The position numbers and the translations under genes are program-made. Positions 20,610-33,100 of a stretch of 64,000 bases of DNA are shown in pieces. The stretch spans positions 605,138 through 669,137 of the forward strand of contig VSDK01002138.1 of the NCBI GenBank assembly GCA_009767595.1. Reading direction: 5' to 3'. Source of the stretch: Symbiodinium kawagutii (Eukaryota > Sar > Dinophyceae > Suessiales > Symbiodiniaceae). Position 1 is the first letter of the stretch, and every line of letters starts with the position of its first letter. The notes under the pieces were generated by a model. That model was not told the DNA's origin. It worked only from the letters and a program-made list of their open reading frames with translations, and ran no database searches.

Positions 20610-20765
20610 CTGGCAAGCCAATGAGAAATACACTTCTCATGCCACTGGCAATGGCCACACGGCAAGGAGCAGCCGCCGTGCAGAATTTCTCGACAGCAAA
20701 TCAAGCATTCCATGGCCGCAAAGAGCTGCACATGGTCTATACACGGAGCATGGATCGTCATCATT
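20610..20765 (-). CDS. RING-finger-like fragment
   Basis: After a possible acceptor GTGCAG a minus frame reads ECLICCREILHGGCSLPCGH and then CQWHEKCISHWLARCP before a TGA. The order C-x2-C ... C-x-H-x3-H-x2-C ... CP resembles a RING-H2 zinc finger (ubiquitin ligase), but the last Cys is missing and the spacing before CP is short. It may be a truncated exon or a chance match. The plus strand is also open here. Confidence 0.3.
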
Positions 20766-20899
20766 TTGATGTTGTAAACCATGAGCATGGGTGTTTTCTT
20801 TTGCGTAAGGATGCTGTTCGGTTGAAAAGGAACAAGAGATGCGTCTCAGTGGATGCCCTGATTCAAATCTAGGCCCGCTTAAACGAAAATACAGGAAAT

Positions 20900-22150
20900 C
20901 AGGGTACGGACAAGAAAAGATGTGTGTCAGCATCTAACAAGCCAGCGCATGCTTTCATTGTGGACATTCAATGCCAAAGTTGGTGGTTCTTTCCTGAGGA
21001 TTGACCATTAATACTTTTGAGTGTACATTGACAATTACATACTTCTCATTTGTCATTATAGAACATGTTCAAACATTACCCCAAAATCTACAATCTTGTT
21101 TTTGGTGTTTCTTGAGGCTGCAACGTCTGATGGACAGTAGACTCTAAGTTTCTGTCTGCAACAAACATGATTTGTTCTGACACCTTCTATAATTAGATCC
21201 TCCCGTTTTGCCCGGAAGCAATCATGTTGTGCAGCCAATCTTGGAAGGTAAAGCATGTTTTAGCTCTTCTGGCGCCCACACGGTGAGATAAAATGAGCTG
21301 AGATATGAGATATGACTAAATGACCAGATGTCAAACAAGGCTGATGGCATGCCACATTCCTGTAGGCAAGCTCCGGCGGAGTGTTTGTCCTTCGTTCCAT
21401 CTTTTGCTTCCTCGTGATTTACTTTCTTCCTTTCTATCTGTCACGGGAAGTTGCCAGTGTGTTCAGGTTTACTTGCATTTGCTTCTTCATTTGTTCATTC
21501 TTCCCTTCTGTCCCTTTCTTCCTTCTCCCTTTCCTTTCGTCCTTCTTCCTTCCTTCCGTTCTTCTTTCCTTCCTTCTTTTCTTCTTTCCTTCCTTCTTTT
21601 CAGCCTTCCTTCCTCCTTCTCCTTCCTTACTTCCCCATACACAAAAAAACAGAGAAAAAAATCATCCTTTATCAACATACTATATGTCCGTTCTCTCCTC
21701 AATAAGTCTGCTTTTCCCATGCAGGCATCCACATCCACAATGGTCCCATGTCGAGGGAGGGGTGAGCAACAACATGCATGAGCACAGGGAGTTTCCCAAA
21801 ACAAAACACAAGAGAAAGACAGAAGGGTTCGTCCAAGGAATCTCTTCCGCTATGTCCTTCGAGCTTGCACATACCAAAATCGATCAAACCTCCCAACCAA
21901 CTTGATCGAACCTCCCAAAATCGCACACACCAGCTCCCTTTTTAGCCAGGCATGCTAGGGTGACGATGGTGCAGCCTGCCCCCGTCGTTCACGCCACATC
22001 TCCAGGGCGATTTTGATCATGAAGGGAACGCCTTAGAAGACCCCAAGGGGCATGGCCTTGGCTACAGTCAAGGGCCCCCTGCTACCTCTGGCTCTTCCCA
22101 TCCCATATATAACCCAACGCGTCGAACTGTTGGGAGGTTCATCTACCCAT
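20900..22150. other. No supported gene; polypyrimidine tract
   Basis: Holds a long CTTCCTTCCTTCTTTT-type tract (21.46-21.63 kb) and a G/C-richer segment at 21.9-22.1 kb with no convincing frame. Confidence 0.6.
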
Positions 22151-22189
22151 TTTGGGTGTTAGGACTTATGACTCATAGCCATTTCTTTT

Positions 22190-22260
22190 GCTCCCAAAGG
22201 TTCAAATGCCAAGCGGCATACAGCCGTCACTATCACGCCAAGGGTGATGATCATTGACAT
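22190..22260 (-). CDS. Possible gene B membrane exon
   Basis: After acceptor CATTGGTCAG a minus frame reads MSMIITLGVIVTAVCRLAFE, one strongly hydrophobic segment ending before EPLGAKE. It lies on the strand of the other membrane-type exons of this region. Boundaries and membership in gene B are uncertain. Confidence 0.3.
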
Positions 22261-23726
22261 CTGACCAATGTCTGTCTTGTCCCATTGCTCCTCGTTTGCG
22301 ATCCTTGCAAACGGGCACATCGAAGGGCCCCCATGGCAGCTTGTAAACGCACATGATACATCATGACTTTTCCAACAGTATATAACTTCAAACAACTTTA
22401 GAGCGTACCTCTGACCCGTCTTACAGCGGTTGCTGTCTGAAATTGGGAAATTGTGTGGATTTGCATCCCCTGTTGCAGCACATTCGATGCTAATGGTGAA
22501 ATGCATTTGGAACCATGAGGAATCACCAAAAGCTAGCAAGTGGTTGCACGACACGAAAAATAAGAGCTTCTAGTCCGATTGGGTCCAAACAATGAGGCAA
22601 CAATACTCTACTAGTATTTGTTCTGACTTTATTGAATGTATAAACAAACAAGTCAGGTTCAAGTGTGCTGATGAGGATGAAGGTGCGTGAAGGGGGCGGG
22701 CCGTGCCACCCAGGGGGCAGCAAATCCCCAGCCGACCAACCGACCAATGTAGGGTGGTGAAAGTGAACCGGTGAAAGAAATTGCACTTGAAGCCACTCAG
22801 CCTATCATTACATTGTGAAAACCCTCTGAGTGAAGCGAGCATAAGCACAGCGTATTGTTTTGAACTTGGGTGGGCCTTTTGACTAGGGCAAATCCCTGAG
22901 AACCTCGAAGTTCTTGAAACTTTTGTTTGCAAAGAGTTGCCATGAACGAATCATCCAATAGCCCCTGTTCAATCCCAACGATTCCTTTCCTGTTTCCTGT
23001 GCCAAATCTCATTCAAGTCTTGGAGCAGTCCCGAAACAGGGTCATGTGGGTGAGTCCAAATTGTATTTGGATTGTTTGCTAATTATCTTGAAAACAAAGG
23101 ACTCTGACTCCACCTGAAGCTATAGATTGTCCAATAATCCATGGTTGTCCATACTGGTTATCCGATGTTATCCCATGGAACGATCTTTTTCTGCGTGGAA
23201 ACGGTAGGGGTCAGGACAGTCTGGATCCTCTGTGTGCCCGAGGCCATGTTCCGTACCGTGTGGTTTTGACCTGCAGCCAAGGGTGAACACCAAAATGGCG
23301 TTGTCCATGGCAATGATGTATATACCGCCATAGCTGGTTGGTTACCCTATTGACGATGATCATTAAGGGGATGGTTGCTGGGTGCCGCCATGGCTCTGGA
23401 TACACCTAGATTGACACAATGACACAACTCAGAAACAAAACAAGATTGGAGCATGCCCTCATCAACTCTTGGATCCGAGAATCAGTGCAGAAGCGATCCC
23501 AATCAAAAGCGAAGCAGTCATCAAAAGCCCTGCTTCCTCAGATTCGGTAGTGTCTCAAAAATGTGTGATAGCTCTGCACATCTACACAGTTTCAATCCCC
23601 AAACAGGCAAACGCATGGCTGCCCAATCAACAATCTCTTGTTCCACCAAGGTGTCTTGTTACGGAATTCTAGACAGCAAGAATCTCCAATCCTTGCAATG
23701 CGACTGCTTGTCGCCTAGAGTTGCGC

Positions 23727-23856
23727 CTTTGAATGCCATCGACAAGGCATCAAGTTTGAGCAGAGCCTCACTCCAGTTCCAAATTTGTTGGCGATACGGA
23801 TGAAAAATCGCATAAAGAAACAAGGACACGGTGGTAATGACTAAGAGCGCCATCAT
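23727..23856 (-). CDS. Probable gene B membrane exon
   Basis: A 130-nt segment with acceptor GCACTTCAG and a GC donor (AAAG followed by GCGCAAC). It reads MMALLVITTVSLFLYAIFHP, then YRQQIWNWSEALLKLDALSM. One TM helix followed by an HPYRQ-type cytosolic turn and an amphipathic segment resembles the C-terminal multi-TM part that, from memory, follows beta-helix repeats in some large protist surface proteins. Family membership is inference. Confidence 0.45.
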
Positions 23857-24201
23857 CTGAAGTGCTGGGAAAGTTGTGCTCGGAAGGAACGCAGCTGCTG
23901 TGGCAAGAAGAACCTTCCTGCAATGGCAATGGCACAGAGACTGAGTGTGAGCAAATATGTTCAGCTTCTAGGTTTATATCAGGTCCTATATTTTGAACTG
24001 GCTTGTTGGGGCAGAGTGCCGCAGGATCTACAAAGAAGAAGCACTGCACATAGCAGAATTGCAGCCAGGGTAGCTCAATATCTATTGAAAATTATGTGGT
24101 TGCCACATGGTTGTTTGATAATATTGTCAGCGTTTTGGTCGCTCAAGGCTCTTGCCAGCCTTTACAAAGGGATCGACAAATAAATCAAGTTCAAAATCAC
24201 G

Positions 24202-24415
24202 TTCCCTGTTCAGTTTTCAAGCGATAAATCAAATATCCAGGCAACACACATCGCACGGTTGGTCCTGACGAGACGCTCTGCTTCAAAGTAGCGGCATCCC
24301 TGACAAGTGCGGAGCACAGACGGTCAGAAATCATGAAATGCCGACCTTCCAATATCCTTCCAGCATTCCAATGGTGAAAGAGAACCGCAATTAGATTTCG
24401 TTCTCTTTGCATTGG
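24202..24415 (-). CDS. Possible gene B exon
   Basis: After acceptor CACTTGCAG a minus frame reads SPMQRERNLIAVLFHHWNAG, RILEGRHFMISDRLCSALVR and on to an in-frame stop. Composition looks coding and soluble. It lies between the two membrane-type exons. The family is not recognised. Confidence 0.35.
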
Positions 24416-25446
24416 CGACTGCAAGTGATAACGTTCACCGAGGATTCAGCATATGCATGCAAAGCATCACAGGATACAGATATCGTGCTTCTTGCTGAAA
24501 CTGTCATGCAATCAATTCTCAGGCCTCTCCATACTTATTCGTCAGAAAAGCCTCATGGCTTGGAAGCTCCTCCTCGTCCTCCTTGGCCTCACAAGGAGTG
24601 GAGGATAGGTGCAGAGTCCCAAAGCGAACGATCCGAACGATCCCAAAACCAAAGTCGATTGTTTCCAAGTTACCACTTATCTGAGAGAAAGTCTCCTTGC
24701 TTGTTCCGAATCATGAACATCTTCGTGAACGGTTTGCTTGGATGCCCCCTCAAGTCCGCGCGCTTTGTTTTTCGGGGGAACAACTTTCGGGATGTAGAGT
24801 TTTTGCGCCAGCCCAAGGCACTTCCTGGGAATTAGAGAGCCGGATCCACGCAAACCTCAAACGGGAAGAGATTGGAGAATGGGTCCGACGTAGCTGAAAT
24901 TGACTTGTATCATTGCTGACAGTAGCATTCGGCGGCTTGAACTTAGGCACTGCTCTACAGTCTTATCAAACCCTTTTTTGACAGACAATTTCAAAATTCA
25001 CCTGTTAGGTTTGCTGCCGAACATTAGCGTCAGGACATGATGACAGACTTTATTATAAGAGCGCCTAGCCACAGCATTCCAGTTTTGCAGATCTATGATG
25101 ATCATCGATCAAAACACGTTCTCAACGCTTGCTACGCAGTGGTGTTCAAAAAAAATAGCGTTACAAGTTCAGGATACGAATCAACTCGATCTTTGTCAAC
25201 GACGCCCCTCACCCTGTCAAGGCTGCAGGATTGAAATGGAAAGCGTTGCAACGTGCTACAACTTGCAGCTGAAAAAGGGGGAAAAAGAAGAACTCGCACA
25301 ACCCTTCTGGAGATCACAAGTCGTTCAGAAGCTCTGAAACTCATTGCCATATGTGGATAGAAATGATGCAAACAAGTTCTTTGATGTTACTTCGTTATTA
25401 CAATTTCCACTTTGCTGCCAACAGGCCTGTTTGAACTTTAACAAAC

Positions 25447-25549
25447 CTGCCACGGTTGCAGACCAGCTCCACTCAACCCGCTTTCTTTTGGTCCAAGTCA
25501 AAACGAGGAACAGAGCCACAGCAAAGACAATGAGAAAACCGGTGCCAAC
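25447..25549 (-). CDS. Probable gene B membrane exon
   Basis: A 103-nt segment with acceptor TCAAACTGAG and donor GTGGCAG followed by GTTTGTTA. It codes VGTGFLIVFAVALFLVLTWT followed by KRKRVEWSWSATVA: a clean TM helix with a basic stop-transfer patch. It would be an early TM helix of gene B, downstream of the extracellular part. Confidence 0.45.
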
Positions 25550-26253
25550 CTCAGTTTGAAAATCTAAGGAGCTGCGCCTCCAACCTGTTTTTGAATGCTC
25601 TTGACACCTACACAAACTCTGATCCATCAACTGCGAAGAAAGGCATGATCAAGTTGGTCAAGTTCATGTTCAACATCTAAACGTCACACTGCACCGACTC
25701 AATCGAGTTTTCATTGCAATATCTTTTTGGAAGCTCTACATTCCGTCAAGGAATGCTAAGCAAGGACAAACTGAAGAATCCGTGAAGACAAGCCATGAAA
25801 ATCGAAAACTACCGGAATCTGGGGCTCCAGGCAGTCACAAAGCCAAGAAGATTGCTGAAGGGTAGGTGGTCGCAAATCAAACTTTCTATTCCACCAGTTT
25901 TGTCTTCTTCGAGCCGGTAACCTCAAGAAAAATGAAGGACGATAGCAGCTTGTTGTGTAGCAAAGCTCTACCTGAGAGGTATTGTATTCAAGCTTTCATG
26001 GATGCGGGCAGGGTTCCGAAACACCCCATGGATCGGAATCAAATTAGAATTCCATCAGTTTCTACGTGCAAAGAAGGAATGACGTTCAAAGTCAAGAAGC
26101 ACACGACGTATTTGGCAAAATCCGCCAGGATGCTGGGCAAGAAGCAGTTTAAGCCTACATCAGGCACAGCGCCTTCACTTCACTTCTTCACTTCACTTGC
26201 GCTCAAAGAGTCTGTCTCTTGCGGCGGGTCACTGAATTAGGGAAAAACGTGCA

Positions 26254-27180
26254 TCACGATCCTTGATAGTCTGGTCGCATGGCAGCGTTGCTGTGAACAG
26301 TACTCGACACATTGGTCACTTCCTGAATCCACGCTTCAACATCCGCTGGTAGCTGAGCCAGAGCAAAAGATCTTCCAGCAGCGAGGTCCTGCTGGGTCTG
26401 ATCAAGGAAGGTGGCAGCCAATGCATAGCAGAGGCCACTGGGGTATTCTTTGAGTTCGCTAGTACGGAACTGGCCCTGGGCGTTGCAGCCGATGGCCTCA
26501 GTCAACGGGTATGTAGCCGCCAGGTCACGCCGTGCCCACATGGATCGAATGAACGAAGGAAGGGCATGGACTAGGAAGCCCGTAGGCTTACAAGCCTTGG
26601 CACCCCATCGCCACTGGTGTAGCACGTGGAGTGCAGTGCCTGGACAGCGCTTCAAAATTTCCACCATTGACGTGGACCATGCACTGGCTCTGGTAGCGAT
26701 GGAAGGCGGGCCCGGGTGCTCAACCACCGCATAACCTCCCCAAAGCGAATGCAAGACCAGCACCCGTAGAGCCTGGAACAAGAAGGCAGTGCCCACAGAG
26801 AGTTGCCGTAGCTCTTTGCCAGAAAGACCTTCCAGCCCCAAGATGCGCTCACAAGAGCGCAACGGCCTTGGCCAGCGCCAAGGGCACTCAACATCAGCCG
26901 GCGGCTCATTGTGGCGAGCTTCACTGTAGGTCTCGCAGGGGGGTCCCAGAAGGGAACCCGCAACTGCGCCATCTTGGAGACAGCGACAAACCTTACTCCA
27001 AGAGTCAGCACCACGACTGAGATCTCCCAGGGCTTGGTTCACCGCTGTGTCAAGGCTCAAAATCTTGATCTCATAGCCTCGCTGTCTGCCCAACTCCTTG
27101 AGCCAGTGGTGGAAGTCGTGATGCCTCCTCCGTCCACTAAAGGCATGGAAGTAGAGCAAAACCGGCTGCACATGCAGCAT
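26254..27180 (-). CDS. LINE 3' methyltransferase-like domain (-1 frame to the main ORF)
   Basis: A 308-residue ORF with an ATG at 27180 overlaps the last 124 nt of the LINE ORF, in the -1 frame. It has a class-I methyltransferase-like layout: LLYFHAFSGRRR (residues 9-19), ILSLDTAV (40-47), LLGPPCETYSEAR with candidate catalytic C82, and VVEHPGPP (E154-P156), where DNA cytosine methyltransferases have motif VI ENV. GPPCxxYSxAR matches the GxPCxxFS core of motif IV. The frame is open for ten codons upstream of the ATG, so this domain may once have been fused to the LINE ORF and been separated by loss of one base near 27205. Alternatively it is reached by -1 frameshifting. Activity is not established. 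Confidence 0.7.
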   Translation of the reverse strand: MLHVQPVLLYFHAFSGRRRHHDFHHWLKELGRQRGYEIKILSLDTAVNQALGDLSRGADSWSKVCRCLQDGAVAGSLLGPPCETYSEARHNEPPADVECPWRWPRPLRSCERILGLEGLSGKELRQLSVGTAFLFQALRVLVLHSLWGGYAVVEHPGPPSIATRASAWSTSMVEILKRCPGTALHVLHQWRWGAKACKPTGFLVHALPSFIRSMWARRDLAATYPLTEAIGCNAQGQFRTSELKEYPSGLCYALAATFLDQTQQDLAAGRSFALAQLPADVEAWIQEVTNVSSTVHSNAAMRPDYQGS

Positions 27181-30100
27181 CTTGTAGACAGGTTCCCAGG
27201 GACATCAATCCATTGCAGGGTGCGAAGCTGGCTCAACCAGCCAACCTGGTCTGCATAGCCTCGAGGCACCTCTTGGTCGACAGAGTTGCGGCGTCCAGCA
27301 CGTTGTAGATCGGCAGGAGGTAGAGCACGATGTGGAAAAAGTTCAGGGTGGAGGGCAGCAGGCTGGAGACGCTGGATACGGCCAAGAACAGCAACCCGGC
27401 GGTCCATAAGGTCGCGTCGAGGAAGAGCCGAAGCAAACTCCCCAAAGGCAGCTTCAATGACATACTCAGCCTCGCCATCACATAGTTGCATCAAGAGCTC
27501 ATCCAGGAGGTCAGCGCCCCAGAGTAGGAAGCCATACTCCGCCAAGTCCGGGTCTTGCAAGGTGACGTCCTCCAAGGCTGCCATCCAAACCTCGGCAACA
27601 TCATCTTCCTCGGAGACATGTCCTCCACGATCCTTGAAGCGCTGAAACCACATCCAGGTAGCTCGGGTCAAGGTCGCCGCTATGTCATCCAGGTGGGCAG
27701 GGACAGCACGCGCAGGTAGGATCTCCAAGGCTTCATCGATATCACGCAATTCATCTTGAAGCCGCTGAAGGTCACGTTCAACCTGAGGCCGAGGATCACG
27801 CACAGGACCGCAAGCAGGTAGAGCGTCCACACGGTTCAACCCAGCCAAGTGATGTGGGATGCTGACAGCCACATGTGAGGTCTGATATCCAATCTGCGAA
27901 AGAAATTGGAAACAGGGGTTATAGCCCAGCCCACGCGGTATATAGGCCAAGTGCTGCTGCAGCCTCTGGCTGCTCCAGAGCTCTCGCATGCAGCAGGGGC
28001 ACTGGGAGCCCCCCACAAAGGGGTGCTCTGGCGAGTACACTGCGTGTTGATGCCGACGGTGAAGAGCCAGCCCTTGACCAGACGAAAAGCGCCGGGGACA
28101 TTCTGGGCAGGCAAAGGGCGTGAGGTAGTCACCTTCATCAGCAAAAGGTGGAGGGTCAAAAGTGACGCCCCCATCGGCCAAGTCCTGGAAAATGTCACGG
28201 TGCAACTGCTTGCCATCATGGGCAATCTCCTCTTGTTGCCGATGGCGTTTCCAAGCCAAGCGCACCAAAGGCTTCCAAGGCAAAGAGGTGTCTTGCCAAG
28301 CTTCAATCAAGACACCAAAGTCCTTGTCCCAAAGAGGAGGTAGACGTCCAGGTAGCACTGCATCCAACCAACGCAAATCAGCTTGTAGGCCATGCAACCA
28401 CGAGGTGCCATCCTGAGAGCTTCCAAACTCTTGTTGAAGGGCCACCTGAAGAAAGACAGGACCAGAGCGAAAAAGGCGATGTCCATACAATAAGCGCGAC
28501 ACTGCTAAGTGGACTCTGGGAGCCGCAATGCCGGTCTTCACAAAGAGGTCCAAGGCCGAAGTGGTAGCAACTTGTTCAGGACGAAGTCGACAAAGCTTCC
28601 GCATGAAACCCAACACCGCAGCATGGAGTCGTTGCAAATTCTTCCGTGTGGGGGTCGGCCACGAGCCAGCGCCATAGTAAAGCTTGGACTCCACCAGGGC
28701 CTTGTAGAGGTTGACTCGGATGACAAGAGGGAGCCGACGGTTCCCAAGAAGGTCTTTGTATAGCTGGTTGAAGGTGTGACAGGCAATCCCGATCCGAACA
28801 CCAATCTCGTAGTCCAAGGTGGGCTTGGCCGTGATGTAGGTACCAAGGTGTTTGTAGGCATGAACCACTGGGACACTCAAGGTTTGCGTGACACTTGCAT
28901 AGGTGATCTCCATGTCCATCTTCACATCATCACCCAAGAGCTGTTGACGGAACCCGGGAGCATTCTGCCCACGGTAGGAAATCAGCAAACTGGTCTTACC
29001 TCGATCGAGGTTCAGCCGGAAACCCCGGTCTGAGAACAGGGCAAAGACCTTGCGGAAAAGAAGGGTCATAGCAGGTTGAAGATCAGCTGGTTTATCCGTC
29101 AGCCATGGAATAGCCAGGTCGTCAGACCAGACCACCGAATCAATGGAGATAGCCAGCCTTGAAAGAATGTCTTGGTAGCCGGACTGAAGGGAAATCCAAT
29201 GATTCAACTCTTCAACAATGCTGCGCATCACAATATGGAACAGCATATCTGCCACCGGGCTGCCCGGACGGGTCCCCCGCTGTGTTTTCACAACTGGTGC
29301 TCGATCACGGAGGCGAAACCAGGTGTCCGAATGGAGGTCAGCAGCCAGTTGCTGGAAACCAGGTCCTGCACCCAGCTTCTGTAAAAGAGGCTCCGAATCA
29401 AGAAGAGCCCGCAAAGCCGTAGTGTCCAACTGATCCTTCTCCTCCAGCGCTCGGTACAACAAAGAAGGAGCTTCTTGCGTAGTGGGGCCCACAGCCAGCT
29501 CTCGGACTAGGCGGTGGAAGGCACCAGAAAGATCCACAAAGAGGACCCCAAAAGTCAGTCCATGGCTAGCAGCAAGCCGAGACACCGTCTGAAGAGAGTG
29601 CGAACCAAAGACTGGTTCTTGGGCCTCAAAGCCTCCAATCTGGCCACAAGGTTTGTTCCTCTTCATCAAAGTGGCCATTCGGGATCTCATAATAGCGTGG
29701 AGGCGCTTGCTAGCAGAGGGTAGCAAAAGAATCCCCCTGAAATGGTCCGCTCGGGACCAACGAGATTTCTTCGGCACCACTGCTAATGTGCCTCCCTTCC
29801 AGAACAGCGGCTCTGTGCTCCAACTAAAAACTTTGAGATAAAGCTGGTAGTAGAGCTTGGCCAGAAGAACTGGCTGCGTGTGGAAAAGTCCAGAAGGTAC
29901 AGCGTCCCCTCCTGTGGCACGAGCTGGTTGTACTGCACGAAGAGCATCTTCCACTTCGAAAATAGAAGGTAGGTCCGCCGGCACAAAAAGATGTTGGCGA
30001 CGAGGCTGGTCATGTTGTCGAAGAAGGCAGTCATGATGCAAAGAGTCAACAGGTGTAGGTGTTCCAACTTCGAGGTCGCAAAAATGAGGGAGCCATTCAT

Positions 30101-33100
30101 CCTCAAGTGCTTCCACACGCAATGGGTCAGGGAAAAGTCGACGGGCCTTCATACGGGGGAGGGATCTTCGAACCAGCCGCCAGAAGTTCTTGGCCTCCGA
30201 AGGGGCACAAAACTCTGAGATCTCATTCCGCAGGGATGCAAAGAAGGCAATGTCATCTTGTCGACCAGCTTTCACAATGTCACGACCCAGGCTCTGAAAA
30301 TGCCACCACGCAACTGCGATCAAACGATCTTGTTGACGAAGTACATCACATGCAGAGCGCCAAAGAGTAGCATCAAGATACGGCACAGCAAACCTGTTAC
30401 GTCTGAGCCGCCGACGCCAATGTCCCAATCCAATTTGCAGTTGAAACTTCCTCTGCAAGGCATTGGTCTGACGAAGGAGCTTTCTCCAGTCCTGCTTCTG
30501 CTTCACCAAAGACCAGGTATCAGGGGACATAGTACTCTTGAGAGGCTTCCGAGGTTTCCGGACTCGATGGCGAAAAGCTCCAATGAGACCCTGCTGTAGA
30601 TCAAGCACTTGGGAATGCACATCCTGTGTAGGTGCCGCTTCATACCTACAAAGTCTATGCAAAGCATCCAAGTCGAGGTCGTCCAAACAAAGTCGAGGAG
30701 GAGCCGGGGCCTTCCAAGCTGCAGGCAATTGGGCCGGGCAAATGATGTCCACAAGCGCCGGTCGGTGATCATCCCGGACCGTAGAGACATCGATAGTGGT
30801 GCTCACCCAGCTGTGGCACGAGGTATAGCTCCAGGCAAATGGAATCCCGACGTAGTCAAGGCGTTTCCAATTCACCTCCGAGGTCGAGTGTTTCCAAGTC
30901 CCAACTTCCCCCGGGTTGCAGCTGCGGAATGTGGAGGGAAGGAAGATCCGTTGGCTGGTGACGAATCCTATAAAAGGCTGATCCTTTTCGCAAGTCTGGA
31001 CTCCCTTCCAAGGCCCTATAACTGTAGTTGGCTCTCCGCCGACCTCAGCGTTTGCGTCGACCAGCACAATCCTCTCCCAGCCACTGTAATCCTGCGGGAT
31101 AGAGGCTTCAAGATCGGTCCAAAAAGTGGAGATGGCCTCAGCAGTCTGACCTCGATGGGGGGCATGTCCAACAATCACCAAACATCGCAAGACCAAAGTC
31201 CGAAGCCGAAGCACCAGCGCGCGAGGTGAACGATGTATGATGGAATAGGAGGTGGAGTCGAACTTGCATTGCTCTCCGGAATCCAGGGAGCCATGGGGCA
31301 GGGTTTTGCTAAGGCACACAAAGAGCCCATAGTTGCCCTTTTCGTCAGCATCTGAATGAACGATGTGGTAATTGGAGTCAACAGGCGCAGTTGATCTACG
31401 CACCCTCGTCTCCTGCAAGGCAAAAAGGTGAACTCCGGCCTCGTGAAATTGTTGGAGAATCATAGACTGTCGTGACGGACTAGTGAATGTTGCCTCCTCG
31501 GAGCGGTCTCCCTCACTGCGCATGGTGAGGACATTGCATGTGGCAAGACGCATAGCCACTGTGCCAGAACGCGTGGTGACAGGTTCTTCGGCATGCAGAA
31601 AATCCTTGCAGCGAGAAGGCACTGGATCCCAAGAAGACGGCAAAAGGAGGTCATAGTCGTCCCAGCCAATAGTACCAGTAGGCCGAAAAAGGAACCAGAA
31701 CCACTGTGCCTGGGCAGCAAAGTCAGCCTGGATGACGTAGTCAAGGTAGTGTGCCCAATCTGTCGTGGCAATGCCCTGCGCAGCCGAGAAAGCCAAGACA
31801 TCAGCGACTTCGTTGCCTGGATCTCCGCAGTGCCCTGGTACGTACTCAAAGGCCACCTCAGCACCAAAGCGGACTTCGCACAAGCGCACTGTGCTTCGAA
31901 GAACATGGACCGCATTAGGACATTCAACAGCTTTCCATAGTCCTTCTCCTTGGCGGCCCACAGATTGATTGTCATAGTAGAATTGCACCTTTGGCGTACA
32001 ATCCGGCCAAGTATGCTGGACAAGCTTCAAAGTATCATGTGCCAGCTTTGAAGCACAAATTGCGGAGCAAAGTTCCGCCTTGTAGGCAGTAGTACCAGCT
32101 GGCAGTCCTGATGAAATACCTCCTCCCCACTTCCAGCCCGAATCAGTGAGGACGAAGAGGCAAATGCCAAAGCCTGCGGTGTGGTCTTTCCTGATAGCAG
32201 AGCCATCAAAGTAGATGGCAATCTGATAGCACCAGTCAGCATAGTCAAACCAGGGAAGATCAAGCCATGGCAAGGAACTAATATGCCAGTTGAAACGACT
32301 GTCCCAGCGTAGGTCAAAGGTCGGCATAGCAAGGTGCAGATCAAACCACTCAAATTTCGACACAACGCCACGCATATCAAGTCGTAGAGGGCAAGCATCA
32401 TGCAAGGGAGGTTGCGGTTTCGACGATCGAAGGCAGGTAGGTACAGGACGAGGTCGTTGTAGAAAAGTAGCATCATCTGGTTCTTCAGATCCACTCACTC
32501 GAGAGTCTTGCGGTCTGTCTGGAGTAGTCGGGGCATAGCCTGATAAAGAAAGGGCATCTTCATCACCATCTCCAGGAAGTTCCATGGCATCATCGGAGTC
32601 AATCTCGATAGGGCAGGCCAGGGCAGGGCGTAGACCATCAGGTGGAGGCAGAACCACACGAAAGTACTGTCCATGAGTCAGCGTCCGAACTCGTTGGTCC
32701 TGAAGTGGCCAAAGCTGGTTGTTGTGAAAGACAAGGCATCGATCATCCTGTAGACTGCAAAATTGTCGGATATTGATAAGCTCCAGGACATGGTGTCGAG
32801 CAAGGTGGAGGTTCGCGACATGAACCCTCCGGGTGGAAGCCGGTGGTAGAGCAGCTCCATCATGTGAGTGGTACTCGACGTCGATCAGGTGAAGTTGCCC
32901 AGGGCTGGCCACTTCCATATCCGAAGGCTGCTTCAAGATCAAAGAATAGGCACCTTCGACTTCACCCTGCAGTGGCGCAGTGACCTCGAAGACATTCAGG
33001 ATGTTCTCTGGGTCGAGGTGAAGAAGCGCTGCAATGTGACCAAGCATGTCCTCAAAGGACGTCATCCTAACATAGAGGCGTCTTGGACCACGGCCTTTAC

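Noticed and set aside
21381-21905. Plus ORFs rich in Ser/Phe/Leu
   Set aside because: Translation of a CTTCCTTC polypyrimidine tract.
22195-22212. tRNA B-box-like GGTTCAAATGCC
   Set aside because: No matching A box or cloverleaf around it.
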